This document shows, in pieces, positions 46,064-54,569 of a stretch of DNA of 64,000 nucleotides (its first letter is position 1; each line of letters starts with the position of its first letter). The position numbers and the translations under genes are program-made. The DNA comes from Chlamydiales bacterium (GTDB lineage: Bacteria > Chlamydiota > Chlamydiia > Chlamydiales > SM23-39): positions 62,001 through 126,000 of the forward strand of contig JANQFC010000052.1 in NCBI GenBank assembly GCA_028278035.1. The letters run 5' to 3'. Under the pieces are notes generated by a model. The model ran no database searches and was not told where the DNA came from. It saw nothing but the letters and a program-made list of their open reading frames with translations.

Positions 46064-47350
46064 ATGCAGCTTGACTCGAGTAGGAAACACTATAATATTG
46101 CTAGTGTGATACTTGCTGGAGGCAAAGGGACACGTTTATTTCCTTTGACCTTGCATCACAGCAAACCAGCAGTGTGTTATGGAGGAAGATATAGACTTGT
46201 AGACATTCCTATATCTAACTCACTTAATTCCAATATCAGACAAATAATTGTTATTGGACAATATCTTGTAACAGAACTTCATCACCATTTATCTCAAACA
46301 TATCAATTTGATAACTTTTTTCCTGGAAGATTAGATCTGATAACCCCTGAAGAAAAACCGAACGGCGAAAAGATATGGTTTGAAGGAACTGCAGATGCCG
46401 TTAGAAAAAATATAGACATTATTTTTGAGCTTCCGGTAGATTATTTTTTAATATTGTCTGGAGATCAGCTTTACAATATTGATTTTTTAAAGATGTATAA
46501 TTTTGCTAAAGAAAAAGATGCTGATCTAACAATCGCCACCTTACCTGTTGAGGAAAATGATGCCAAGAGATTAGGAATCTTAAAAACAAATGAAGATTCA
46601 TATGCAATAGATTTTATAGAAAAGCCTCAAGAAAAAGAAGTTCTTAAAAAATTTGAACTTTCTGCAAATTTTCATAAAAAATGGAAAGTCGATAAAAAAC
46701 CCTACTTAGGGTCCATGGGTATTTATATCTTCAAAAGAGAAGCTTTAAAAAAGCTTTTAAAAGAAGACACGAGAGAAGATTTTGGAAAACATTTAATACC
46801 TACCCAAATAAAAAAAGGTAAAACAGCTGCTTTTATATACGATGGATATTGGGAAGATATCGGTACTGTAAAATCTTTTTATGAAGCAAATATTGCTCTT
46901 ACGCAATCATCTTCCGGTTTAAAAACATATGATGAGAAAAACCCAATATATACTAGGGCCCACCATCTTCCAGGGGCTAAAATACAGGCCAGTATACAAG
47001 ACTCTATCATATGTGAAGGAAGCATAATATTAGCAAAAGAAATAAAAAGAAGCATGATAGGGCTACGTTCCAGAATAAAAGAAGGAACAATTATTAAAGA
47101 CAGCGTTTTGCTAGGCAATACTTCTTATTCTTCAATGTCAGAAAAACTCAACCTTCCGGATATTTTTGAAATTGGACAAAACTGTCTTATTGAAAACACA
47201 ATAATTGATGAACATGTAAAAATCGGTAACAATGTAAAGCTCATTAACAAAAAAAATCTCACAGAATATGATAGTGACAATATATTTGTAAAAGATGGTA
47301 TTATAGTAATACCGGCAGGAACTGTCCTGCCTGACAACTTCGAATTTTAA
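46064..47350 (+). CDS. glgC: Glucose-1-phosphate adenylyltransferase
   Basis: A 428-residue ADP-glucose pyrophosphorylase. It has VILAGGKGTRLFPLTLHHSKPAV, GGRYRLVDIPISNSLNS, FEGTADAVRKN, SGDQLYNID, FIEKP and a C-terminal left-handed beta-helix region with an SxISxG-like module. It makes ADP-glucose for glycogen, a pathway that Chlamydiae retain. The only in-frame ATG after the upstream stop (TAG at 46034) is at 46064, yet the sole strong Shine-Dalgarno (AGGGAGG, 46035-46041) is 22 nt away, an unusual spacing. The metallophosphoesterase gene follows by 1 nt. Confidence 0.95.
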   Translation: MQLDSSRKHYNIASVILAGGKGTRLFPLTLHHSKPAVCYGGRYRLVDIPISNSLNSNIRQIIVIGQYLVTELHHHLSQTYQFDNFFPGRLDLITPEEKPNGEKIWFEGTADAVRKNIDIIFELPVDYFLILSGDQLYNIDFLKMYNFAKEKDADLTIATLPVEENDAKRLGILKTNEDSYAIDFIEKPQEKEVLKKFELSANFHKKWKVDKKPYLGSMGIYIFKREALKKLLKEDTREDFGKHLIPTQIKKGKTAAFIYDGYWEDIGTVKSFYEANIALTQSSSGLKTYDEKNPIYTRAHHLPGAKIQASIQDSIICEGSIILAKEIKRSMIGLRSRIKEGTIIKDSVLLGNTSYSSMSEKLNLPDIFEIGQNCLIENTIIDEHVKIGNNVKLINKKNLTEYDSDNIFVKDGIIVIPAGTVLPDNFEF

Positions 47351-47351
47351 T

Positions 47352-48098
47352 ATGTTTATCTATGCGCTGTCAGATCTTCACTTGTGTTTTTCCAATACCG
47401 ATAAAACTATGGAATTTTTTGGCAATACTTGGAAAGACTACACTCAAAAAATAAAAAATAACTGGAAAAAAAAAATAAAAGATGACGATTTAGTATTAAT
47501 TCCGGGAGATATTTCCTGGGCAATTAAATTAAAAGATGCTCTGATAGATCTAGAGTGGATACATAATCTTCCTGGCAGAAAAATAATACTAAAAGGCAAC
47601 CACGATTATTGGTGGACCAGTTTAAAAAAATTAAATGAAGTAATACCGCCAAGCATTCAAATCATACAAAACAATGCTATTACAATAGATGGGATTTCAA
47701 TTGCAGGCTCTCGCTTGTGGGACACCCAAGAGTTCAATTTTAATAAATATATTAATTATATTCCCAACCCTAATAAAAATGAAAAGGAAGAACAAATACA
47801 GATTGATCTATCCGAGAAGATTTTTGAAAGAGAATATAAAAGATTAAAGCTCAGTTTAGATAAAATGGATAAAAATGCTAAGTTAAAAATAGTAATGACG
47901 CATTATCCCCCTATCTCTGCAGACCTACAAGACTCAAAAGTATCTAAATTACTAGAAAAACATAAAATTGATATTTGTGTATTTGGACATTTACACAGTG
48001 TCAAAAAACGTAAAAAACTCTTCGGTGAAAAAAATAACATTAAATATATCTTTGCATCTTCTGATTTTCTAGATTTTGATCCGATTAAAATTATTTAA
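47352..48098 (+). CDS. Calcineurin-like metallophosphoesterase
   Basis: A 248-residue enzyme with the five metallophosphoesterase blocks: ALSDLHLCF, LVLIPGDISWA, ILKGNHDYWW, VMTHYPP and VFGHLHS. Metal-ligand Asp, Asn and His residues are all present, so it should be active. The substrate is unknown; the SWA-rich second block resembles the YkrA/CT488-type subgroup next to glgC in Chlamydia (from memory). It is probably co-transcribed with glgC and ends sharing TTAA with a convergent gene. Confidence 0.85.
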   Translation: MFIYALSDLHLCFSNTDKTMEFFGNTWKDYTQKIKNNWKKKIKDDDLVLIPGDISWAIKLKDALIDLEWIHNLPGRKIILKGNHDYWWTSLKKLNEVIPPSIQIIQNNAITIDGISIAGSRLWDTQEFNFNKYINYIPNPNKNEKEEQIQIDLSEKIFEREYKRLKLSLDKMDKNAKLKIVMTHYPPISADLQDSKVSKLLEKHKIDICVFGHLHSVKKRKKLFGEKNNIKYIFASSDFLDFDPIKII

Positions 48099-49069
48099 GA
48101 AACAAGATTTGTAAAATCTTTTAAGTCCTTATCATTTTTAGAAATTTTTTCTTTAGGATTTTTTTCTAACCTACTATTCAAAATATCTACAATTTGTCTC
48201 TCCATTTCTTCTTTGTCCAATCTATTATAAAAATCAGCAACTATTTTCATAAGATGGGTAAATTCTTTTTCCGTATTAATATTTTCCGCTGTTTGTTTAA
48301 CAATTTTTATGAAAAGATCCCTATCCCCAATTTCGGTCATAAATTCCAATATTCTAAACTGCAGGTTTAAATTTGGATGTGAAAAAAGTTTTTCTGAAAT
48401 TTCCTTGATTATCTCATTTGCTTGAGCAACATCTTGAATAGCAAACAGCCTTGCTTTTAAAAAATAAAACCAATTTTTTTTATGGGCATATGGATAAAAC
48501 CCATCTACCAACTCATTTGCATAAGTATCATTTTTATAATCGATTTGATCGGAAATATAATCATAAATAAAATTTTCCAGATCATGAGCTGAATATTGCA
48601 TTAAAGTATTAAAAGCCTCATAAGCACTCATTCCCGAATCAACGTTACTATCTAAAATGTATTTTAAATTAGCCAAAGCATCCTGGATAAATTCATCATT
48701 TTCAAACTCACCATTGTCGTATTTAAAAATCCTTTGGTCTAGCTCATCACAAAAAATAGAAACAGTTTGTCTTGCCGATAAAAATCGTCTCCAGGCTTCA
48801 AATAACAAAAGATAAACCTGATCTCGTATTTCCATATCTTTTGCATCTGATATTAATTCGATTAGATCTTCAGGAGATTCTACTTCATTTGAATAAGCTA
48901 TAAACTTTTCTTTATCTAAAAAAATTCCCACAAGCTCTAACTTCTTAAAGATCTCCAAATCCGATATTTCTCTTAAATCCTCCACCTGCCATTTTTTTAC
49001 AATAATAGAAGGATTATGAATCGAAGAAAATCGCAATAGGTTATATAATGCTTTTGTTTTAAGTTTCAT
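48095..49069 (-). CDS. Uncharacterised mostly helical protein
   Basis: A 324-residue soluble protein with no signal peptide or membrane segment. It is rich in Glu, Asp, Phe and Ile and appears all-helical, with a weak repeat-like organisation (segments around SAYEAFNTLMQYS, ANELVDGFYPYA, ILEFMTEIGDRDL) reminiscent of alpha-solenoid scaffolds. I do not recognise it. The ATG has no Shine-Dalgarno. It is convergent with the metallophosphoesterase (shared TTAA, 48095-48098) and divergent from the pseudopilin gene at 49115. Confidence 0.6.
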   Translation of the reverse strand: MKLKTKALYNLLRFSSIHNPSIIVKKWQVEDLREISDLEIFKKLELVGIFLDKEKFIAYSNEVESPEDLIELISDAKDMEIRDQVYLLLFEAWRRFLSARQTVSIFCDELDQRIFKYDNGEFENDEFIQDALANLKYILDSNVDSGMSAYEAFNTLMQYSAHDLENFIYDYISDQIDYKNDTYANELVDGFYPYAHKKNWFYFLKARLFAIQDVAQANEIIKEISEKLFSHPNLNLQFRILEFMTEIGDRDLFIKIVKQTAENINTEKEFTHLMKIVADFYNRLDKEEMERQIVDILNSRLEKNPKEKISKNDKDLKDFTNLVS

Positions 49070-49114
49070 ACTTAAGCTTTAAGTAGTTATTAAAAAATAT
49101 ACTTTTAATGGAAT

Positions 49115-49582
49115 ATGAAGTCAAATAAGGTTTTTAAAAAGGCAGATTTCTTACTGGTGGAAATCCTAATAGCTATAGCTATTATAGGGCTATTATGTAT
49201 TCCGTTAATCCGCAATCCCATATATTTGTTTAGATCCCAGCTTACGGCTTTAGAAAAAATAGAGTGTGAAAGAATAGCCAACTTGAGCTTTTTAGAAATC
49301 AAGCTTATGTTCCATAATAACGATATTCCCCATAATTTATCTACAGACCGGGACCACCCTACTATTATTCAGTTAAAACCCGAATATATTGATTTAATGG
49401 GCCCATCGAAAAAAGAGATCAAAAGATCGATCAGAATTTGGTATATCTTTGATAAAACAACTCAAACAGGTGATTATTATAGACTTATAAATATTAAAAT
49501 TGATTTAAAGCCTCAGGAGTTTAAAAAGAGTAAAAAATCGTATACTTATAAATATAAGCTTATCACCAAAAACTCCTTATAA
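49115..49582 (+). CDS. Pseudopilin-like protein (GspI-like)
   Basis: A 155-residue type IV pilin-like protein. A short basic leader (KSNKVFKKAD) precedes FLLVEILIAIAIIGLL, with the mature-position-5 Glu conserved. The residue before the predicted cleavage site is Asp rather than the usual Gly. The globular part (from about residue 35) resembles minor pseudopilins of type II secretion. GspJ- and GspK-like genes occur at 53065 and 53703. C. trachomatis has comparable small genes beside gspG (from memory). It probably forms the pseudopilus tip. Confidence 0.7.
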   Translation: MKSNKVFKKADFLLVEILIAIAIIGLLCIPLIRNPIYLFRSQLTALEKIECERIANLSFLEIKLMFHNNDIPHNLSTDRDHPTIIQLKPEYIDLMGPSKKEIKRSIRIWYIFDKTTQTGDYYRLINIKIDLKPQEFKKSKKSYTYKYKLITKNSL

Positions 49583-49663
49583 TCAGCGACTTACGCTAAT
49601 AATTCTTAATATAAACATCTAATTATTAAGCCCTTATACATCAAAACTTATGTTAAGATTTTA

Positions 49664-49692
49664 TTTACAAAGTAATAATAAATTGTTATAAT
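49664..49692 (+). promoter_or_regulatory. Strong predicted promoter of the 49735 gene
   Basis: TTTACA (49664-49669), 17-nt spacer, perfect TATAAT (49687-49692). The transcript would start near 49699, about 36 nt before the ATG, with a GAGAGA purine stretch as weak ribosome binding site. Confidence 0.55.
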
Positions 49693-49734
49693 AATAATAG
49701 AAAATATAATAAAAAAGAGAGATTAATACTAATT

Positions 49735-50607
49735 ATGATTAAAATGATAAATTATACAAGTATTAACACCCTAACAAAGCTAGCCTTTACGTGGTTAGAA
49801 CATGGTCAAATCACTAATAAAGAAACTTTGGTTAGCATGTTAATGCAAAAAGCAATTGGTCAAAAAACTGATTGGAGTCAAGCTACAGGCTTATCCAGTT
49901 GGTTCAAGAAAATAAGGACAAAAATAGCTGCCAATATTGCTTATACAACTTATAAAACAACTCAACTTACAAAAACTGTTCTCCCAAAATACTCATTACA
50001 AATACAAAATAAAACAGAATTATTACATGAAAAATTAAAATGTGTATTTAAAGATACACTCTCTTTATTTCAATATTATAGAATTCAAACAATATTTTCC
50101 GGTGAAGAACAATGCAATTGGCAAGGTGATTTTGAAAGAGACAAAGGTTTCTATCCTATTTACCTCGAAACCCATGACAAAATAACTCAAATAACTAGTA
50201 TAGAAGATGTTGAAGGACTAATTAATGATGATTTCACAAATGGAGATATAACTCTTTTCGAAACAATCAAACTAAGCTTATCTCAAACATTTTCAAATCA
50301 ATTTACAGAAATACTTAATACTCTTACTAAAAATGGCAAACTTATTCTATTAGAAACACAAAAGATCAATATACAAAAAATTGATAATAATAATTATATT
50401 GTTAAGTATTTATTTAAAGGAACTATAAGGGATCCTAAAGCAGAATTAAAAATAAAAAAAACTCAAAGTTTATTAGAACCAGAACAACTTCCTATACAAG
50501 TATCATTTAATATAATAAAAACACCGGAAGAGCTTTGGGATAGTTCTAAAACCAGTTTTTATTCGAACTCTGATATTTTCAAAAAATATTTTAAAATAAA
50601 CAATTAA
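49735..50607 (+). CDS. Uncharacterised protein
   Basis: A 290-residue protein rich in Thr, Lys, Gln and Ile, without signal peptide or membrane segment. The N-terminal 100 residues are helical (TKLAFTWLEHGQITNKE ... WFKKIRTKIAANIAY), and the C-terminal half is more strand-like. No family recognised. It has its own strong promoter and sits inside the pseudopilin region, next to a convergent 140-residue gene (shared TTAA). An accessory or host-interaction gene is possible, but nothing shows it directly. Confidence 0.6.
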   Translation: MIKMINYTSINTLTKLAFTWLEHGQITNKETLVSMLMQKAIGQKTDWSQATGLSSWFKKIRTKIAANIAYTTYKTTQLTKTVLPKYSLQIQNKTELLHEKLKCVFKDTLSLFQYYRIQTIFSGEEQCNWQGDFERDKGFYPIYLETHDKITQITSIEDVEGLINDDFTNGDITLFETIKLSLSQTFSNQFTEILNTLTKNGKLILLETQKINIQKIDNNNYIVKYLFKGTIRDPKAELKIKKTQSLLEPEQLPIQVSFNIIKTPEELWDSSKTSFYSNSDIFKKYFKINN

Positions 50608-51026
50608 GCCTCAAAAATTCTCGAAAAATTTTGTTGGGCTGCAGCTATTTTTTGCAGGAGCATTGTTATTTGAAAAATATCTCTTATCTCTTTAGATACA
50701 GACTCTTGAAAAACTTTATCAGCCTGAATTAATTTTTTGGCTAATTCTTTTTTTTCAGCGTTTACAGATTTATTTATAATATTATCTGCAATATATGTAT
50801 CTTGAAGCATATGATTAAAAGGCTCTATTTTTAACTTCAAAATATCTGCTAAACAACGCAGTAATCCAAAATATTCTTGTCTATTTGTGTATTGATATGG
50901 CTGTGAAATAATAGATTGAACTCTATCAACAATTCGCTCTACCAACTCTTCTTTTTTTGAATCAACAGCTTCAAAAGATCCATGAACAAATCTTTTTAAT
51001 TCAATACTTTCAGCATTTATTGCCAT
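50604..51026 (-). CDS. Uncharacterised helical protein
   Basis: A 140-residue all-helical protein rich in Glu, Lys and Gln (KKEELVERIVDRVQSII; EKKELAKKLIQADKVF), with likely coiled-coil propensity and no membrane segment. GAGGGG about 4 nt before the ATG supports translation. Its size, charge and helicity would fit a small chaperone or adaptor, and its neighbour at 49735 could be a partner, but this is speculation. Stop shared with the convergent neighbour. Confidence 0.55.
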   Translation of the reverse strand: MAINAESIELKRFVHGSFEAVDSKKEELVERIVDRVQSIISQPYQYTNRQEYFGLLRCLADILKLKIEPFNHMLQDTYIADNIINKSVNAEKKELAKKLIQADKVFQESVSKEIRDIFQITMLLQKIAAAQQNFSRIFEA

Positions 51027-51151
51027 AATCCCCTCTTATGATTTCCTGATATAAGTTATACAATAATTTGACCTGCTTTTCAATATTAAGGAAAATATTA
51101 TCTTATTAAATTTTATAACCTATATAAAAAACTGGATTATTAAATATAAAA

Positions 51152-51182
51152 TTGGCATTTTCAAAATTAGTGTAAATATAAT
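51152..51182 (+). promoter_or_regulatory. Predicted promoter of the OPT transporter (leaderless)
   Basis: TTGGCA (51152-51157), a 19-nt spacer and perfect TATAAT (51177-51182). The start would fall about 2-3 nt before the ATG at 51192, and there is no Shine-Dalgarno. Confidence 0.4.
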
Positions 51183-51191
51183 AAATATTTT

Positions 51192-53054
51192 ATGAGCGAC
51201 CAAGTTAAAATAAAATCTTTTAAACCATACATAGCCCCTCAAAAAAAAGTTAAAGAATTTTCTTTTAGAGCTCTTCTTTTTGGAGTAATCTTTGGGTTCA
51301 TTTTTGCGGTCGGCAATGCTTATTTAGGACTGAAAGCCGGAACTACAGTATCAGCATCTATTCCGGCAGGCATTATGTCCATGGCCTTATTTCGGTTTTT
51401 TAAAAACTCTACAATTTTAGAAAACAACATAGTGCAAACTATAGCAACGGTCGGAGAAGGAATGGCCGCTGGTGTTATTTTTACAATTCCAGCTTTATTT
51501 TTTTTAGGAGAGCAGCCGTCTTTAGTAAGAATATTCATCTTATCGTCTTTAGGAGGCATCTTGGGTATCTTGTTTATGATACCGATGAGAAAACATATTA
51601 TTGTAGATGAACACGGGTCTCTGCCTTTTCCCGAAGGTACTGCTTGCGCGGAAATTTTAAAAGCTGGAGAAAAAACCAAGACATCTACGGCTATGGCCGC
51701 TATAAGCTTCTTAATAGGAGCAGCTTATAAGGTAGCAGCTAATGTATTTTTTTTATGGCCCGAGATCTTTAGGTTTATAATTCCTAAATATGAAAAAACA
51801 GAATTCAGTATTGACGCAACCCCTGCCTTATTAGGCGTTGGTTATATCATAGGTCCTAGAATTGCCGGCATGATGATAGCCGGCGGTGCGCTTAGCTGGT
51901 GGGTGATTATTCCATTAATTCATTTATTTTCCGGAAAAACCAATATTATTTTTCCATCTGCTATACCCGTTTCTCAAATGACAGCTCAGGCAATATGGGA
52001 AAATTACGTAAGATATATCGGAGCCGGCGCTGTTGCAACTGGAGGACTTTTAAGCTTATTTAAAATAGCTCCATTGATATTTAAAACAGTGCATCATGGC
52101 GTAAAAGATTTTTTCAAAGGACTGCATACCCCTAAAAAAGTTATCAGAACAGACAAGGATATTCCTATTGTTTGGGTCGTTTTAGGCGCTGTTGCCACAA
52201 TATTGTCTTTATGGCTGCTGCCTATTACCTCAATGAACACATTTACAATCTTACTTTTAATTATCTTGGGTTTCTTTTTTGTTGCAGTAACCTCTATTAC
52301 TGTAGGGCTCGTGGGAAGCTCGTCCAATCCTATGTCAGGCATGACAATGACCACCCTTTTAATTACCTGTATAATATTTGCAGCTTTAGGATGGACAGAT
52401 AGAGTTTATTTGATAGCAGCAATTACTATGAGCTGTGTTGCCAATGTTGCAATTGCAATGGCCGGATCAACCTCTCAAGCTTTAAAAACAGGGTTCTTAA
52501 TAGGAGCTACTCCCAGATCTCAGCAATTAGCTGAGATTATTGGTATTTTGGTCCCTTCTTTAGTATTGGGAGCAACTCTTTATATTTTAAATTCAGCTTA
52601 TACCCTAGGCTCTGTCAATATGCCTGCACCGCAGGCCACTTTGATATCAATGATCGCAAAAGGTGTGATCGGAGGACAGCTGCCCTTCATTTTAGTAGGG
52701 ATCGGTATTGTAATCGGACTATTTGTTGCTATTTTAAGGATTCCCGTTCTTCCGTTTGCTATGGGTCTTTATTTGCCTCTTTCTTTATCAACTGCTATAA
52801 TGTTCGGATCACTTGTAACATTATATGTTAACAGGCACACAAAAAAAGAAGAGGAGAAAGAACAGGGCTTATTAGTAGCATCCGGTCTTATCGGAGGAGA
52901 TGCCTTTACCGGCGTGATAATTGCCTTTTTAACAATATCAGGAATTATTTCAGCCGGGCAGAAATCAGTATTTCCTTCTTATATCAGTTTGATTGTATTC
53001 GTATTGCTCGCAATATACCTTGGTTATTTCTCTATTAGAAAAAATAGAAAATAA
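51192..53054 (+). CDS. OPT-family oligopeptide/metal-chelate transporter
   Basis: A 620-residue inner-membrane protein with about 14-16 hydrophobic segments. The N-terminal ALLFGVIFGFIFAVGNAYLGLKAG with TVSASIPAGIMSMAL, then LPFPEGTACAEILKAGE, SNPMSGMTMTTLL and SGLIGGDAFTGVI are the OPT (EspB-type) signatures. OPT proteins import oligopeptides or metal chelates by proton symport. It is placed between GspI-like and GspJ-like genes, apparently an insertion in a secretion cluster. Likely leaderless mRNA. Confidence 0.9.
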   Translation: MSDQVKIKSFKPYIAPQKKVKEFSFRALLFGVIFGFIFAVGNAYLGLKAGTTVSASIPAGIMSMALFRFFKNSTILENNIVQTIATVGEGMAAGVIFTIPALFFLGEQPSLVRIFILSSLGGILGILFMIPMRKHIIVDEHGSLPFPEGTACAEILKAGEKTKTSTAMAAISFLIGAAYKVAANVFFLWPEIFRFIIPKYEKTEFSIDATPALLGVGYIIGPRIAGMMIAGGALSWWVIIPLIHLFSGKTNIIFPSAIPVSQMTAQAIWENYVRYIGAGAVATGGLLSLFKIAPLIFKTVHHGVKDFFKGLHTPKKVIRTDKDIPIVWVVLGAVATILSLWLLPITSMNTFTILLLIILGFFFVAVTSITVGLVGSSSNPMSGMTMTTLLITCIIFAALGWTDRVYLIAAITMSCVANVAIAMAGSTSQALKTGFLIGATPRSQQLAEIIGILVPSLVLGATLYILNSAYTLGSVNMPAPQATLISMIAKGVIGGQLPFILVGIGIVIGLFVAILRIPVLPFAMGLYLPLSLSTAIMFGSLVTLYVNRHTKKEEEKEQGLLVASGLIGGDAFTGVIIAFLTISGIISAGQKSVFPSYISLIVFVLLAIYLGYFSIRKNRK

Positions 53055-53064
53055 TTTTTTAATT

Positions 53065-53706
53065 ATGAAAGTTAAAAGAAGGCATCTTACTTTAATAGAG
53101 GTTCTTATATCTTTATTTTTGACAGGCATTATTATTACAATGCTGTTTTCTTATTTTTCCAAAATAATAAAAATTGATGCAAAAATAGAAAATGTAAAAA
53201 AAGATGTTTATAAAAAAGAAAATGTTCAGATAAGGCTAAATACTGTATTTTCTCAAATTACTCCTAAAAAAATATTTGAAGAAAATCCTTTTTATACTAC
53301 TCATAATAAAAATAGTCCTGTTTTACACTGTACATTTGATAATGGTGTAGATATTGACCCTCTGTTCAGCGGACCTGTACTTGCTAAAATTTATATTAAA
53401 AATAACAATTTAATGCTGACTTACTACCCTCTAAAAAAAAGAAAGGCAAATGCTATACAAAGAGAAGAAATATTACTTGAAAACGTTAAAAATTACGAAC
53501 TTAAGTTCTTAGCAAAAAAAGACGATAATATTAAAAACATAAAAACAGAACATGCCGCCGATGGGCTTAAATGGTATTTTTCTTGGCCAAAAGAAAAAAA
53601 TGATTTACCATTTGCTGTTTTAATTACACTCAATAAAGATTTAAAGTTTGTATTTTTCATGCCGAAAAAATTAGACTTCATTGATTATAAAAATAAGAAA
53701 ATATGA
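53065..53706 (+). CDS. Pseudopilin-like protein (GspJ-like)
   Basis: About 213 residues from the ATG at 53065, chosen because it yields a prepilin N terminus (KVKRRHLTLIEVLISLFLTG) with Glu at mature position 5; the longer frame from 52993 overlaps the OPT gene. His replaces the canonical Gly before the predicted cleavage site. The C-terminal half (LKWYFSWPKEKNDLPFAVLITL) resembles GspJ globular domains. It begins 10 nt after the OPT gene and overlaps the next gene by 4 nt (ATGA-type), so the last three genes are probably one transcript. Confidence 0.7.
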   Translation: MKVKRRHLTLIEVLISLFLTGIIITMLFSYFSKIIKIDAKIENVKKDVYKKENVQIRLNTVFSQITPKKIFEENPFYTTHNKNSPVLHCTFDNGVDIDPLFSGPVLAKIYIKNNNLMLTYYPLKKRKANAIQREEILLENVKNYELKFLAKKDDNIKNIKTEHAADGLKWYFSWPKEKNDLPFAVLITLNKDLKFVFFMPKKLDFIDYKNKKI

Positions 53707-54569
53707 TGAATATTTTAAGCTTTGTAATATCTCTTTTAATGATCTTTGCAATATCGACATCTACTCTTTTAGTAAAAAAGAAAAATCAAGATATTATTGC
53801 TAAAAGCTATAACGGCTACATGACCGCAAACAGAAAATCTTTAAACAATTACCAAAGCGCTGTTTATACAAATATACAGGCTGTAAAAGAAAACGATTAT
53901 AAAAAAAATAACACAAAAAAAAATGAAGAACCTAAAAGAACTATTGATCTTCAAAATGGTAAAATCAATATCTATCCTCTTTTAAAAGAAGGAATAGAGA
54001 CGCACAAAGATCTTTATTATCTATTGAGCTCACTGATTAAAAGCTTATATTCTGATAAAAATTTTTATAAGAACAATCTAGAAAATAACATTGTAAACAA
54101 CATGATAAAAGATGCTAAAAAAAAGTTTGAAGATTCTGATGATATCAATTTAGCTCAATTAAATATGAACAACCAAGACCTCCAACTTAATTATTATAAA
54201 ATGTTAAAAGGTTCCAAACTATATAACTTTGAGAATAAATCAGGAGTTGCATCTCTTTTAGATTTTATATGTGCATATCCAACAAGCGAAGTTAAAATTC
54301 CCATAATAGATACTTCTAAAGAAATTTTATCTTTGATCTTTTCTAAACAAATAGCAGATTTGATTGAACCTCTTCAAATAGAAGAGCCTACCAAAACATT
54401 AACTAAAGATTATGTAATAGATCTTTGTAGAAAAAATAATGTTAAATACGACCTAACACTTTTTTCCTTCTTGAATTTTTCTATAAATACAAAAAACTAT
54501 AAAAATAAAGAAATAATAGGCTTGGACAAAGATACTAACATTTTTATAAAAAGAAAAATCTACAATTAA
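53703..54569 (+). CDS. Secretion-associated membrane-anchored protein (GspK-like)
   Basis: A 288-residue protein with one N-terminal hydrophobic segment (LSFVISLLMIFAISTSTLLV) and no position-5 Glu, followed by a Lys/Asn-rich soluble region. The order GspI-like, GspJ-like, then this gene matches the minor pseudopilins I-J-K of type II secretion, and GspK also lacks Glu5 and is the largest. The sequence match to GspK itself is weak, so this rests on position, size and topology. Its stop shares TTAA with pepP. Confidence 0.55.
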   Translation: MMNILSFVISLLMIFAISTSTLLVKKKNQDIIAKSYNGYMTANRKSLNNYQSAVYTNIQAVKENDYKKNNTKKNEEPKRTIDLQNGKINIYPLLKEGIETHKDLYYLLSSLIKSLYSDKNFYKNNLENNIVNNMIKDAKKKFEDSDDINLAQLNMNNQDLQLNYYKMLKGSKLYNFENKSGVASLLDFICAYPTSEVKIPIIDTSKEILSLIFSKQIADLIEPLQIEEPTKTLTKDYVIDLCRKNNVKYDLTLFSFLNFSINTKNYKNKEIIGLDKDTNIFIKRKIYN

